A DNA stretch of 64,000 bases from Candidatus Soleaferrea massiliensis AP7. GTDB lineage: Bacteria; Bacillota; Clostridia; Oscillospirales; Ruminococcaceae. A program made the translations under genes and the position numbers. The stretch spans positions 1-64,000 of the forward strand of contig NZ_CCYH01000048.1 in assembly GCF_000820765.1 (NCBI RefSeq). The letters are read 5' to 3'. How positions within the stretch are numbered: the first letter of the stretch is position 1; each line of letters opens with the position of its first letter. This document shows, in pieces, positions 52,322 through 61,323 of this stretch. The notes under the pieces are model-generated. The model made no database searches. It saw only the letters and a list, made by a program, of their open reading frames with translations, and was not told where the DNA came from.

Positions 52322-53449
52322 CTACAGGCATTCGGTCACGCTTTGGATGACCTGTGCGGTCTCTTTTTCCCGCATGCCGCAGTACAGCGGCAGACGCAAA
52401 AGCCTTTCCGCACAGTCCTCGGTGACCGGCAGCGTTCCCGGCCGGCAGCCGAGCGACAGCCCCTGCGGCGATGTGTGCAGCGCGACATAGTGGAAGCATG
52501 CCTGGACGCCTCTTCGCCTCAGGTCTTCTATCAGCCTGTCCCGCACCTTCCGGTTCTCCAGCAGCAGGTAATACAGATGCGCGTTGTGTCCGACATCGTC
52601 GGGGATAAACGGCCTGCGCGCCTTTCCGGCTTTTTCAAGCTGCTGAAAGCCCTCATGGTAGGCGTTCCACACCCGCATGCGGCTCTCCATGATCTCATCG
52701 AAGCGTTCAAGCTGGCCGCACAGCGTCGCCGCCAGCACATCGGACGGCAGATATGAGGAACCGGGCTGCTGCCAGGTATATTTATCGACCTCGCCGCGTA
52801 CAAAACGGCTGCGGTCGGTGCCCTTCTCCCGGATGATCTCCGCTTCCCGCAAGCTCTCGGAGCGGTTGAGGATCAGCGCGCCACCCTCGCCCATCGTGTA
52901 ATTCTTCGTCTCATGGAAGCTGAAGCAGCCATAGTCCCCGATGCTGCCGGCCGACCGGTTTTTATAATGCGAGCCGACTGCCTGCGCCGCGTCCTCCACA
53001 ACCGGAAGCGCATGTCTGCGGGCAATGTCCATGACCGTATCCATTTCACAGGGAACGCCCGCATAGTGCACGACATAAACCGCCCGCGTTCTCCCTGTGA
53101 TCAATTCCTCCAGCTTCGACGCGTCCAGGTTCATCGTCCGCGGGTCGATATCCGCAAAGACTGGAACCGCGCCGCACTGCAGCACCGCGTTGGCGGTGGA
53201 CACAAAGGTGTAGGAGGGCAGGATGACCTCATCGCCCGGCTGCAGCTTCAAAAGCCGCGCGCTCATCTCCAGCGCATGGGTGCAGGAGGTCGTCAGCAGC
53301 ATGGGGCTTGCAATGCCGGTTACCCGGCGCAGCAGACGCACCGCTTTTCTGGTGAACGGGCCGTCCCCGCTCAAATTCCCGGCAGACAGCGCTTCCGCTA
53401 CATACCGTCTTTCCAGCGCGGTGACGCTGGGCCTGTTGAATGGTATCAT
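52322..53449 (-). CDS. wecE: dTDP-4-amino-4,6-dideoxygalactose transaminase
   Basis: The 375-residue PLP enzyme of the DegT/DnrJ/EryC1 family closely follows WecE (RffA) wording. It has MIPFNRP at the start, LTTSCTHALEMSARLL, GDEVILPSYTFVSTANAV, VHYAGVPCEMDT, VEDAAQAVGS, and the PLP-binding Lys in CFSFHETKNYT. It aminates dTDP-4-keto-6-deoxyglucose to dTDP-Fuc4N using glutamate. GGGGAGGAAG precedes the ATG. It is the first gene of the ten-gene operon, 167 nt behind a good promoter. Confidence 0.92.
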   Translation of the reverse strand: MIPFNRPSVTALERRYVAEALSAGNLSGDGPFTRKAVRLLRRVTGIASPMLLTTSCTHALEMSARLLKLQPGDEVILPSYTFVSTANAVLQCGAVPVFADIDPRTMNLDASKLEELITGRTRAVYVVHYAGVPCEMDTVMDIARRHALPVVEDAAQAVGSHYKNRSAGSIGDYGCFSFHETKNYTMGEGGALILNRSESLREAEIIREKGTDRSRFVRGEVDKYTWQQPGSSYLPSDVLAATLCGQLERFDEIMESRMRVWNAYHEGFQQLEKAGKARRPFIPDDVGHNAHLYYLLLENRKVRDRLIEDLRRRGVQACFHYVALHTSPQGLSLGCRPGTLPVTEDCAERLLRLPLYCGMREKETAQVIQSVTECL

Positions 53450-53622
53450 CCTGCCGCTTCCTCCCCTGCGCGTGTCCGGCTGCGTTTCGGTCAGAAAAAA
53501 AACGCGCCCTCACCATAGTCATTTTCCGTGGTGGGAGCTTTCGTCATTGATTGTCATCCTATATGCAGTTTCACAGCAAAAACCCAGCCGGGATTTTTCG
53601 CGCTTATTCACTATTCCTTTAT

Positions 53623-53651
53623 ATTTTATAACAATCCCTGTGAAAAATCAA
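53623..53651 (-). promoter_or_regulatory. Promoter of the glycan operon
   Basis: On the minus strand TTGATT (53646-53651), 17-bp spacer, TAAAAT (53623-53628). Confidence 0.7.
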
Positions 53652-53737
53652 TAGAAACCTGTCAGGTTTTAAGATTGTATACAAAACCTTTCACAATCTT
53701 TCACATCGAAAATCGGCCGTTCCATTTGACAGAAAAA

Positions 53738-53792
53738 CAGGCAATATGCGGGATCTTGGAAATATCCTAAGATCCCGCATATTGCCTGTTAA
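53738..53792 (-). terminator. Terminator between the folT-like gene and the glycan operon
   Basis: A 22-bp perfect stem (AACAGGCAATATGCGGGATC and its complement) with a 10-nt loop is followed by TTTTT on the minus strand. It lies about 190 nt past the folT-like gene. Confidence 0.85.
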
Positions 53793-53979
53793 AAAAAGCT
53801 TTATACGGCAGCCATGCCTTGAGGCTGTCCGCTGAAATCCATTCTGTCCGCATACCCAACCGCCTGACGGGCTGCATCGCCGCGCTTCATGTCACAGCCC
53901 TGCAGCCGCATACCGCAGGCCGTCTCGCGGCCCCACGACCATCCCTGGATGCGTTTTTCGGATGACCTGTCCGCCGGCA

Positions 53980-54498
53980 TCAATGAGAGATGCGCTTCAG
54001 CGCCCGCTTGACGCCGCGAAGCACCCAGTACAGCAGAAACGCCGCGCATGGGATGTACACCAGGCGAATCGGCAGCTTCAGCCCGATGACCGCCAGATAT
54101 CCCTGTCCATAAAGCAGATATGCCCACAGCGGGTTCAGGATCAGATCGATGCCGACGGTGACCAGCAGAACAGTCAGCAGAATCCGCACAAAGCTGAGCT
54201 CCTTTTTATGCAGCATCATGCCGTAGACGCCGCCCTTGATCAGTGCCGAGATGGTCCAGCCGATGAAATAAGGCTGTCCGGCCGAATTGATCACCATGCC
54301 AAGCAGGTCCGAAACGACGCCGGAAACCGCGCCCCAGACCGGGCCGAGCAGGAAGCCGCACAGTCCCTGCGGCAGAAAGGTCAGGCTGACCCGTTCCACA
54401 TTCATGATCGTCACCGAAAAGAACCGTGTGAAGACAATCTCCAGCGCCACGAACAGGGATGCCAGCACCAGATTTCTGACATAGTTTTTTTTCATCAT
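53980..54498 (-). CDS. folT: ECF-transporter substrate-binding component, FolT-like
   Basis: The 172-residue protein has about six membrane helices and the S-component layout. It shows RNLVLASLFVALEIVFTRF, RVSLTFLPQGLCGFLLGP, and SGVVSDLLGM, the wording of folate-specific FolT. It would capture folate and share the general EcfAAT energising module, encoded elsewhere. Two ATG codons (54498, 54495) follow AAGGAG; the second has better spacing. Substrate assignment is by wording only. Confidence 0.82.
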   Translation of the reverse strand: MMKKNYVRNLVLASLFVALEIVFTRFFSVTIMNVERVSLTFLPQGLCGFLLGPVWGAVSGVVSDLLGMVINSAGQPYFIGWTISALIKGGVYGMMLHKKELSFVRILLTVLLVTVGIDLILNPLWAYLLYGQGYLAVIGLKLPIRLVYIPCAAFLLYWVLRGVKRALKRISH

Positions 54499-54768
54499 AA
54501 AACTCCTTCATGAATGGATGGCGCCTTTGCTCTTCCATCCTTTTTAAAAGACGGCGGCCGGATCGAACACCTCCAAAACCACACATCGTTTCAGTCTGTA
54601 TATGAAACGGTGCGCATCCTGGATGCTTTTTGCCCCCGCTCTAACCTTTTTGACCGGGCCTGTCACACTTGCCCCATATGCCGAACAAAGCCGCTTTGGC
54701 GGGAATCACTAACAGGACCCGTTTCCGTTCTCCGGCCCATCTGCCGCATGGAAGCAAGCCCTGTATGT
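54499..54768. other. Leader region of the folT-like gene
   Basis: About 270 bp. On the minus strand it can form CGTTTCA/TGAAACG and GGATGG/CCATCC stems. I compared it with the tetrahydrofolate riboswitch and did not see its conserved joints, so any regulation is unknown. Confidence 0.35.
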
Positions 54769-55245
54769 TCATTTATGATATTTTCCGCCGCGCGAAATCT
54801 GAAAGGCGCGGTAAATCTGTTCGAGCAGAATCACCCGCGCAAGCTGATGCGGAAAGGTCATCCGGGACATGGAAAGCTTCAAATCGGCCCGTTTTACCAC
54901 GTCATCCGACAAACCGTGCGAGGAACCGATGGCAAATACAAAGCTGCTTGTCCCGGCCGTCTGCAGGCTGTCCAGCCGATGCGCGAGCTCCTCGGAAGAA
55001 AGCTGTTTTCCGTCGATGCACATGCACACGACATAGTCTCCGGGACGGATTTTGGAGAGCATCTGCACGCCTTCCTTCTGAAGCCCCTTCTCAATCAGGC
55101 TTTCCGAGGGATTCTCCGGCAGGCGGTATTCGTCCAGCTCGGTCACGCCGATCCTGTCAAAGCCGCCGATGCGCTTCTCATACTCCGCCGACGCAGCTCT
55201 CAGATAGCTTTCCTTGAGCTTTCCAACACACAAAATCCGGATCAT
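54769..55245 (-). CDS. rlmH: 23S rRNA pseudouridine-1915 N3-methyltransferase
   Basis: This 158-residue SPOUT-class methyltransferase is full length. Visible motifs are ILCVGKLKESYL at the start, EYEKRI, FAIGSSHGLSDDV, LSMSRMTFPHQLARVILLEQ and the family ending YRAFQISRGGKYHK. It modifies helix 69 of 23S rRNA. The start overlaps the stop of the MBL gene (ATGA at 55242-55245), so the two form an operon as in many Firmicutes. Confidence 0.96.
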   Translation of the reverse strand: MIRILCVGKLKESYLRAASAEYEKRIGGFDRIGVTELDEYRLPENPSESLIEKGLQKEGVQMLSKIRPGDYVVCMCIDGKQLSSEELAHRLDSLQTAGTSSFVFAIGSSHGLSDDVVKRADLKLSMSRMTFPHQLARVILLEQIYRAFQISRGGKYHK

Positions 55246-56072
55246 ACGACCAGCCCCTGTCCGGTCAGGACACGTTCGGGTTCGCCCAGAACAAACTGCC
55301 GGCCGGCAAAGCTGCGCGGCGCGATATGTAACGAATAATCCCTGCCCTCACGCATCTCCCGGCCTTCCAGATAGCTGACCGCCGATTGAAACGCCAAATC
55401 CGGCAGGTTGTTCTCCTTACTCAGATGCGCCAGGATGAACTGCGTACAGCCGCTGCCAATCAGCCTTTCAAGCTCCAATGCGCAGTCGTCGTTTGAGAGA
55501 TGCCCGCGCGCGCTCATGATCCGCCGTTTCAGCATGTACGGATAAGGGCCGCATTCCAGCATCCGCTGGTCGTAATTGGATTCCAGCACCACCAGGCCGC
55601 AGCCGCACAGCGCCGCGTGCACCTCGTCGGTCACCCGCCCGAGGTCGGTCGCGATGCCGATCTCCCGCCCATTGTCTGTCGAGATGCGGAAGCCGACGCT
55701 GCCGACGCTGTCGTGCGAGGTTTTGAACGGATGAAGCCGCATTGTGGAGAGGTCCAGCACGTCTTCCAGAATATGTACCGGCGTGTCGCCGAAGATGTGG
55801 TCCTTGCTGAGCAGGTACCGCGCGACCGGCTCGGTGGCAAAGACCGGGATGCCGAACTTCTTGGTGATGATCCTGAGCCCCTTGATGTGGTCCGAATGCT
55901 CGTGTGTCACAAAGATGCCGCTGAGCTCGGCGATTTCAACATCGACCTGGCGCAGCGCCTCGGTGATGCATTTACAGCTCATGCCCGCGTCGATCAGCAG
56001 CTTCTCCCCGCCGTGCTCGACCAGCAGGCAGTTTCCGCTGCTGCCGCTGTAAAACGGAATTACCCGTGTCAT
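55242..56072 (-). CDS. MBL-fold metallohydrolase (YycJ/WalJ-like)
   Basis: The 276-residue protein has the metallo-beta-lactamase HxHxDH motif in VTHEHSDHIKG, plus SGSSGNCLLVE at the start and ARGHLSND and LAHLSKENN near the end, as in YycJ. Relatives are proposed to be nucleases active in DNA repair coordination. Translational coupling with rlmH is clear from the 4-nt overlap. GGGAGG lies about 13 nt before the ATG. Confidence 0.88.
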   Translation of the reverse strand: MTRVIPFYSGSSGNCLLVEHGGEKLLIDAGMSCKCITEALRQVDVEIAELSGIFVTHEHSDHIKGLRIITKKFGIPVFATEPVARYLLSKDHIFGDTPVHILEDVLDLSTMRLHPFKTSHDSVGSVGFRISTDNGREIGIATDLGRVTDEVHAALCGCGLVVLESNYDQRMLECGPYPYMLKRRIMSARGHLSNDDCALELERLIGSGCTQFILAHLSKENNLPDLAFQSAVSYLEGREMREGRDYSLHIAPRSFAGRQFVLGEPERVLTGQGLVV

Positions 56073-56214
56073 CGTTTGATCGTTCCTCCCCGCTTCCTCA
56101 GAAAATCGCTTGAAAAAACAGACAGAACCTGAAAAACTCCAGATTCTGTTGTACCGCGTTGTTTACTTGTATGTGCGGACGCACCGCATCCGCGCTGGCC
56201 TGCCCTTTGACGGG

Positions 56215-57501
56215 TTAAAGCGCCTGTGCGAGCTGGCTGTCCGGAATTTCAATCTTGCGGATATCCGCGCCCAGCTGCGTGAACTTGCCGACGATGTCGT
56301 CATAGCCGCGCTCAATGTGGTTGATATCCTCAATTTCGGTTGTCCCGTCCGCCGCAAGGCCCGCAATGATCAGCGCGGCGCCCGCGCGCAGGTCGGTCGC
56401 CTTGACCGGCGCGCCAGTCAGCTTCTCAACGCCCTCGACGACGGCGACCTTGCCGTCGACCGAGACGCTTGCGCCCATCCGGCGCAGCTCGTCGACATAA
56501 CGGAACCGGTTGTCCCATACCCCTTCGGTCACAATGCTCGTGCCCTCGGCCAGCGACAGCAGCACCGTCATCTGCGGCTGCATGTCGGTCGGGAAGCCGG
56601 GATGCGGCATCGTCTTGAGGCTGCTCTTCTGCGGCCGCTTGACGCCCGCCACACGGATCGCATCGTCAAATTCCTCCACCTCGACGCCGCATTTGATCAG
56701 CTTTGCCGTGATGGATTCGAGATGCTTCGGGATGACGTTCTTGACCAGCACATCCCCGCGGGTAGCCGCCGCCGCGACCATATAGGTGCCCGCCTCGATC
56801 TGGTCCGGGATGATCGAATAGTCCGCGCCGTGCATATGGTCGACGCCGCGGATTTTAATGACATCGGTGCCCGCGCCGCGGACATCCGCGCCCATGGAGT
56901 TCAGGAAATTCGCAAGGTCCACAATATGCGGCTCCTTAGCCGCGTTTTCAATGACCGTCAGGCCCTTCGCCTTGACCGCCGCCAGCATGATGTTCATCGT
57001 CGCGCCGACCGAGACCACGTCAAAATAGATCTGGTTGCCGACCAGCTCGTCGGCATACACATCAATCATGCCGTGCTCCAAATTCACCCGCGCGCCGATC
57101 GATTCGAACGCCTTGATGTGCTGGTCAATCGGTCGGACGCCGAAATCACAGCCGCCGGGCATCGAAACGGAAGCCCTGCTGAATCTGCCCAGCAGAGCGC
57201 CGATGAAATAATAGGACGCGCGCATATATTTGGTCAGCTCATACGGTACGACCGGCTGCCGGATAAACCGGGAATCGATGCGGACCGTCGACTTGTTGAG
57301 CACCTCAATTTTGGCGCCCATTTCGTGTAATATCTTAAACAGAACGAATACATCGCTGATATTCGGTATATTTTCAAGAACACATACATCTTCTGACAGG
57401 ATAACGGCCGGAATGATTGCAACCGCGGCATTTTTGGCGCCGCTGACTACAACTTCACCCTCTAACTTTCTACCACCATGAATGATAAACTTCTCCAACA
57501 C
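56215..57501 (-). CDS. murA: UDP-N-acetylglucosamine 1-carboxyvinyltransferase
   Basis: The 428-residue enzyme performs the first committed step of peptidoglycan synthesis, adding enolpyruvate to UDP-GlcNAc. It has SGAKNAAVAIIPA at the start, the active-site loop PGGCDFGVRPIDQHI with the Cys that fosfomycin alkylates, and TDMQPQMT with IVTEGVWDNRF. Presence of Cys rather than Asp predicts fosfomycin sensitivity. GTG at 57501 follows AAGGAG by 7 nt; a TTG right behind it is the alternative. Confidence 0.96.
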   Translation of the reverse strand: MLEKFIIHGGRKLEGEVVVSGAKNAAVAIIPAVILSEDVCVLENIPNISDVFVLFKILHEMGAKIEVLNKSTVRIDSRFIRQPVVPYELTKYMRASYYFIGALLGRFSRASVSMPGGCDFGVRPIDQHIKAFESIGARVNLEHGMIDVYADELVGNQIYFDVVSVGATMNIMLAAVKAKGLTVIENAAKEPHIVDLANFLNSMGADVRGAGTDVIKIRGVDHMHGADYSIIPDQIEAGTYMVAAAATRGDVLVKNVIPKHLESITAKLIKCGVEVEEFDDAIRVAGVKRPQKSSLKTMPHPGFPTDMQPQMTVLLSLAEGTSIVTEGVWDNRFRYVDELRRMGASVSVDGKVAVVEGVEKLTGAPVKATDLRAGAALIIAGLAADGTTEIEDINHIERGYDDIVGKFTQLGADIRKIEIPDSQLAQAL

Positions 57502-58184
57502 CGTTTCTCTCCTTCAACCATGTTTCTAACATTCTTATTATATCACTTACCCTACCAAATTAAAAGTGAATTTTTCCGAATGCCAATCATTTTCGTTATT
57601 TTTTTGAAATTTGTGCAATTTACATATATGATCAATCGTTTTTCTGTGAGAGGTACCCATTTTATGGACGATAAAGACGGTATTTCACTGATTTACTGGA
57701 TCTTTACAGAATCAGGCATCCCACACGGTGATTTTTCACTCTATAACCAAAAATATTATAAACGATGACTGCTTCCCCCCTGTAAACAAGATATGAACTT
57801 TCAGAATTCGACAAAATTTTGTCTGCGCTGTTTATGGATATTTGCATCCGCATGCGATTAGTTTTGGGTGTTTTAAACGCATCTATACAATCCATTTTTG
57901 ATATTCTTTTCTGCCAAAACCATGTTCAAAATGAAAGAAAAAAAATGTTTTTCAAACAAAAAGCGTCTTCGGGAAAATCAAATATCCCAGCCCGCCGAAC
58001 GTTTAAAAAATTTATTTTCTTGACATCCGTCCCTGATGTATGGTAAAATGATGCGCAAAGGGAATGAAGTTCTCCCCTGGATCCATCCTAAACCGCTTTT
58101 TAAGCTGATGACTTCTGTGATTTTATTGCAAATCGCAGACGCATCAGCTTTTTTGTGCGCTGCGAGGGAAAAGGAGCGAATGCT
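57502..58184. other. Intergenic region between murA and the antiporter
   Basis: AT-rich, no gene supported. It holds the murA promoter (TTTAAT 57559-57564 and TATAAT 57537-57542 on the minus strand, 16-bp spacer) and the antiporter promoter at 58020-58049. Confidence 0.5.
58020..58049 (+). promoter_or_regulatory. Promoter of the antiporter gene
   Basis: TTGACA (58020-58025), 18-bp spacer, TAAAAT (58044-58049). Confidence 0.7.
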
Positions 58185-59390
58185 ATGCTGCTGTCACTGG
58201 CGCTTGTATTTTTGTGCGGAATGGCTTTGGGAACCATCTTCCAAAAGCTGAAGCTGCCCAGCCTCTTAGGGATGCTGCTGACTGGAATCCTGCTCGGCCC
58301 CTATGTGCTGAACCTGCTGGATCCGTCCATTTTAAACATCTCCACAGATTTAAGGCAGATCGCCCTGATCATCATCCTCACCCGCGCCGGACTCAACCTT
58401 GACATCAGGGATCTGAAGCGAGTCGGGCGCCCTGCCATACTCCTGTGCTTCGTCCCGGCCTGTTTTGAAATCGCGGGCATGCTGATCTTCGCGCCCATCT
58501 TCTTCGGCGTCACACTTTTGGAAGCCGCCGTTATGGGCACGGTCGTCGCGGCTGTCTCGCCTGCGGTCGTCGTTCCGAAAATGCTGAAGCTGATGGAGAG
58601 CGGCTACGGCAAAAACAAAAGCATCCCGCAGATGATCATGGCGGGTGCCTCTGTGGACGATGTGTTCGTCATTGTGCTGTTCACCGCCTTTACCGGCCTT
58701 GCAAAGGACGGCCAGCTCTCACCGATCCGCTTTTTAACGATCCCGACCTCGATCCTGTTCGGTTTGATCGGCGGTATCCTGGCCGGGCTGCTGCTCTATT
58801 TGCTCTTTTCAAAAGCACATATCCGAGACAGCGGAAAGGTCGTGATCATCCTGTCCGTATCGTTTTTGCTGGTCACGGTTGAGCATACGCTGACGGGCGC
58901 AGTCGGCTTTTCGGGGCTACTGGCGGTTATGGCGCTGGGCGCCGCCCTGCAGCAAAAGAATTATCCGGTCTCCAAGCGGCTTGCCAACAAATTCTCCAAG
59001 CTGTGGGTCGGCGCGGAAGTGCTGCTGTTTGTCCTGGTCGGCGCTACCGTCAATATCAGCTATGCGTTAAAGGCCGGAGCGATGGCCATTCTGCTGATTT
59101 TCTGCGTGCTGGCTTTCCGTTTGGCCGGTGTGTTCGTATCCCTGATCAGAACCCCGCTCAACAAAAAGGAGCGCGTTTTTTCGGCGCTGGCGTATATGCC
59201 GAAGGCGACGGTGCAGGCCGCCATCGGAGGGCTGCCGCTCGCAATGGGATTGGCCTGCGGCGAAACAGTCCTCACCGTTGCGGTGCTGTCCATCCTGATC
59301 ACGGCGCCCTTAGGGGCGGCGCTTGTGGACGCAACGTATCAAAAGCTGCTGATCAAGGCCGGGACGGAAGGCGGCAAAGAGGACACCTGA
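58185..59390 (+). CDS. Cation/proton antiporter (CPA family)
   Basis: The 401-residue membrane protein has about 12 helices and CPA-type segments: LPSLLGMLLTGILLGPYVL, LTRAGLNLDIRDL, AVSPAVVVPKML and the helix pair ASVDDVFVIVLF that carries the transport Asp residues. It exchanges Na+ or K+ for H+ to control pH and ion balance. The ATG at 58185 lies 9 nt after AAGGAG. It is a single-gene unit ended by the terminator at 59438. Confidence 0.9.
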   Translation: MLLSLALVFLCGMALGTIFQKLKLPSLLGMLLTGILLGPYVLNLLDPSILNISTDLRQIALIIILTRAGLNLDIRDLKRVGRPAILLCFVPACFEIAGMLIFAPIFFGVTLLEAAVMGTVVAAVSPAVVVPKMLKLMESGYGKNKSIPQMIMAGASVDDVFVIVLFTAFTGLAKDGQLSPIRFLTIPTSILFGLIGGILAGLLLYLLFSKAHIRDSGKVVIILSVSFLLVTVEHTLTGAVGFSGLLAVMALGAALQQKNYPVSKRLANKFSKLWVGAEVLLFVLVGATVNISYALKAGAMAILLIFCVLAFRLAGVFVSLIRTPLNKKERVFSALAYMPKATVQAAIGGLPLAMGLACGETVLTVAVLSILITAPLGAALVDATYQKLLIKAGTEGGKEDT

Positions 59391-59437
59391 TCTTCCCGCA
59401 GCGGCTGCTGTTGGAAGATAACACTTTCTTCCATCGA

Positions 59438-59483
59438 AAAAACGCCCTGGCAAGAGTTCGGACGAATTCCTGCCAGGGCGTTT
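59438..59483 (+). terminator. Antiporter terminator
   Basis: AAACGCCCTGGCA pairs with TGCCAGGGCGTTT across an 18-nt loop. Confidence 0.85.
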
Positions 59484-59515
59484 GTTGTAACATTTACATA
59501 TTTTACTTTGTGCTA

Positions 59516-59552
59516 TTGATTTATCGACGTCGCTAAGTTATAATATTAGCGA
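59516..59552 (+). promoter_or_regulatory. Promoter with overlapping palindromic operator
   Basis: TTGATT (59516-59521), 17-bp spacer, TATAAT (59539-59544). The -10 box lies inside the inverted repeat GTCGCTAA/TTAGCGAC (about 59529-59552), so a bound repressor would block RNA polymerase. Confidence 0.7.
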
Positions 59553-59575
59553 CCCCTATAAGTGAGGTGATATTT

Positions 59576-59758
59576 TTGGGGAATAAAAAGATGGGCCGTC
59601 CTACTGACAATCCAAAGGATATCTCTCTTAAAGTCCGGCTTGACCATGATACCGCCGAAAAACTGGAAACATGTATTGAACAAACAAAGGTATCAAAGGC
59701 TGAAATTGTGAGAAGAGGAATCCACAGGATTTATGACGACCTCGACAGAAATCAATAG
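59576..59758 (+). CDS. Ribbon-helix-helix regulator, array member 1
   Basis: The 60-residue protein has a basic arm (GNKKMGRPTDNPKD), a beta strand ISLKVRLDHDT and the two RHH helices (AEKLETCIEQTKV, SKAEIVRRGIHRIYDDL). TTG at 59576 follows GAGGTG. The GRPT-NPK arm recurs in the members at 59826 and 62141. It probably represses its own promoter through the palindrome at 59529-59552. Confidence 0.78.
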   Translation: MGNKKMGRPTDNPKDISLKVRLDHDTAEKLETCIEQTKVSKAEIVRRGIHRIYDDLDRNQ

Positions 59759-59766
59759 GATAAAGC

Positions 59767-59795
59767 TTGACATTTGGGTTCCGATAATATATAAT
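59767..59795 (+). promoter_or_regulatory. Promoter of RHH array member 2
   Basis: TTGACA (59767-59772), 17-bp spacer, TATAAT (59790-59795). GGTTCCGATAATA and TATTATGGGTCCC form an imperfect inverted repeat around the -10 box. Confidence 0.75.
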
Positions 59796-59825
59796 TATTA
59801 TGGGTCCCGAAAGTGAGGTGAACTT

Positions 59826-59993
59826 GTGCCCGAAAAAAAGAAGTTGGGGCGCCCTACCGATAGTCCCAAAAGACACGAGATAAAAGTAAGACTTGACGAT
59901 CAATCCCTGCAAAAATTAGACGAATACTGCAGGATGAAAGGCGTCACCCGTGTACAGGGAATCCGGGACGGCATTGATGCCCTGAATCATTAA
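59826..59993 (+). CDS. Ribbon-helix-helix regulator, array member 2
   Basis: A 55-residue protein starting at GTG 59826 after GAGGTG: MPEKKKLGRPTDSPK, then the strand HEIKVRLDDQS and helices LQKLDEYCRMKGV and RVQGIRDGIDALN. It parallels member 1 in arm, strand and spacing. It ends at TAA 59991-59993, just before a hairpin AGAAAGCGG/CCGCTTTCC. Confidence 0.72.
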   Translation: MPEKKKLGRPTDSPKRHEIKVRLDDQSLQKLDEYCRMKGVTRVQGIRDGIDALNH

Positions 59994-60137
59994 AGAAAGC
60001 GGCGCAATCCCACCAAGATAGCCACCGCTTTCCACACGCCGACCACCGCCAAAGACGATGACCGCGTAAATATTATAACATGCGCGGGACGAACTTTCAA
60101 GGTGCTCGGCAGACATTCGAGAAAGGAATCGTTTACG

Positions 60138-60413
60138 ATGAGCAACAAAGAAAAATTCGACTTTATGACCGAACAGATGCGGGACAACGCCGTCAGAAAA
60201 TTTCAGGCAACCAAACAATATCACCTGCTTCAGGACAAGCTAGACCAGATGCATCAGGACTGTGAAGGGATGCTGACTAAGGGACAGCAGGAATTTGCAT
60301 ATGAGTGCTTCACACTGCTGTCCGCCGTCCATGGCCAGCAGGAGCTTTATGTGTACAGGCAGGGCCTGCGGGACGGCATCCGGATGCTCAAACGCTTGGG
60401 CATGCTTGTCTGA
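60138..60413 (+). CDS. Small protein of unknown function, partner in the RHH array
   Basis: The 91-residue product is mostly helical (QMRDNAVRKFQATKQYHLLQ, GQQEFAYECFTLLSAV) and ends YRQGLRDGIRMLKRLGML. The same ending (YIQGLRDCFLLFGFL) and a similar position behind an RHH gene occur in the protein at 62924, so both belong to one loose family. GAAAGGA precedes the ATG. Clostridial mobile regions often carry such proteins, but I cannot assign a function. Confidence 0.7.
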   Translation: MSNKEKFDFMTEQMRDNAVRKFQATKQYHLLQDKLDQMHQDCEGMLTKGQQEFAYECFTLLSAVHGQQELYVYRQGLRDGIRMLKRLGMLV

Positions 60414-60458
60414 CGGCAGCTGCATCGTCTCTCTCCTCTATTGAAAAAAGCAATTGCC

Positions 60459-60494
60459 AAGGCCGGTATCTATCGCGATAGATACCGGCCTTTT
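60459..60494. terminator. Bidirectional terminator
   Basis: AAGGCCGGTATCTATCGC is an almost perfect self-complement with its continuation, flanked by A and T runs. It separates converging genes. Confidence 0.9.
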
Positions 60495-60495
60495 A

Positions 60496-61323
60496 TCATT
60501 CAGGCTTCGCCGTCTGCTCCGATAAAAACGGCGAATACATCATGATAGCCGCGTTTTTGATCAGCAGCTTTTCTTCTATCATCTGTCCCTGGAGGTCAAA
60601 TTTCTGCTGATAGATTTCGTTATGCCTGCTGTATCCGCCCCAATATTCGCCCTTCATCTCGTGATTCCTCTCGACCACCTTATATGTATACCGCGGCCGG
60701 GCGGATACCCGCCATTCCCCTTCGAGGTACTGTTCCCCCACCGTTATGATGAGCTGATAGTCGTCCTCCGTGTCGTTGCGGAGCATCAGATCGCCGTGCG
60801 GATAAAAACAGGTCGCGCCGCTTCCAAAGGGCTGCGTCCGGTTCGAGTCGGGAAATACATCATATCCGTGCCGGTGGCGTTCTATGACGGTCAGCGGGGT
60901 GTGCATCGTCATCCAGAAGATCAGGTTGGACAGCTGACACAGCCCGCCGCCTGTCCCCGCGTGAAAGGAGCCTCCCTGCAGGATCAGCCCATCCAGATAG
61001 CCCCTGCGTTTTGTCGGCTTCCCGATCAGCTTCCAGTAGCTGAAGACCTCCCCCGGATGCAGGATGATCCCATTCAGCTTCTTCGCCGCAATCTTCAGGT
61101 TGGTGATCTTATTGTACTGCAGCCGCATATCGACATCCTTCAATTTCCTGAGAAGCAGCGTCTGATGGGAAAAACAGAGGAAGGGCAGCTTCTCATCTGT
61201 CAGGGAGGAAGCAAACATCCGATTCATCCGTATCCACAAAAAACGCCGCATCAGCCCGTAATAAGCCATGCCGGCCTTCTGCCTGAACGCGGAACGCCGG
61301 ATCGGCTTTTCTATCGATGACAT
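60496..61323 (-). CDS. vanW: VanW family protein
   Basis: The 275-residue protein matches VanW. It has HQTLLLRKLKDVDMRLQYNK, LHPGEVFSYWKLIGKPT, GLILQGGSFHAGTGGGLCQL, and FPDSNRTQPFGSGATCFYPH. The family accompanies some vancomycin-resistance clusters but is also common in Clostridia without them; the molecular role is unknown. No van ligase or dipeptidase genes are nearby, so resistance should not be inferred. The ATG at 61323 follows GGGAGGAAAAC. The gene sits between two parts of the RHH array. Confidence 0.88.
   Translation of the reverse strand: MSSIEKPIRRSAFRQKAGMAYYGLMRRFLWIRMNRMFASSLTDEKLPFLCFSHQTLLLRKLKDVDMRLQYNKITNLKIAAKKLNGIILHPGEVFSYWKLIGKPTKRRGYLDGLILQGGSFHAGTGGGLCQLSNLIFWMTMHTPLTVIERHRHGYDVFPDSNRTQPFGSGATCFYPHGDLMLRNDTEDDYQLIITVGEQYLEGEWRVSARPRYTYKVVERNHEMKGEYWGGYSRHNEIYQQKFDLQGQMIEEKLLIKNAAIMMYSPFLSEQTAKPE

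Larger units (their letters stand above)
53450..53979. other. Intergenic region holding the glycan-operon promoter
   Basis: Contains the promoter at 53623-53651 and the palindrome at 53738-53792. The frame read between 53801 and 54127 on the minus strand is a shadow of the folT-like gene end and is not supported. Confidence 0.5.

Noticed and set aside
54499..54670. Tetrahydrofolate riboswitch before the folT-like gene
   Set aside because: The context is right, but the conserved joint sequences of the known THF aptamer were not found.
60496..61323. Vancomycin resistance locus
   Set aside because: Only a VanW-family gene is present. The ligase, dehydrogenase and dipeptidase genes are absent.
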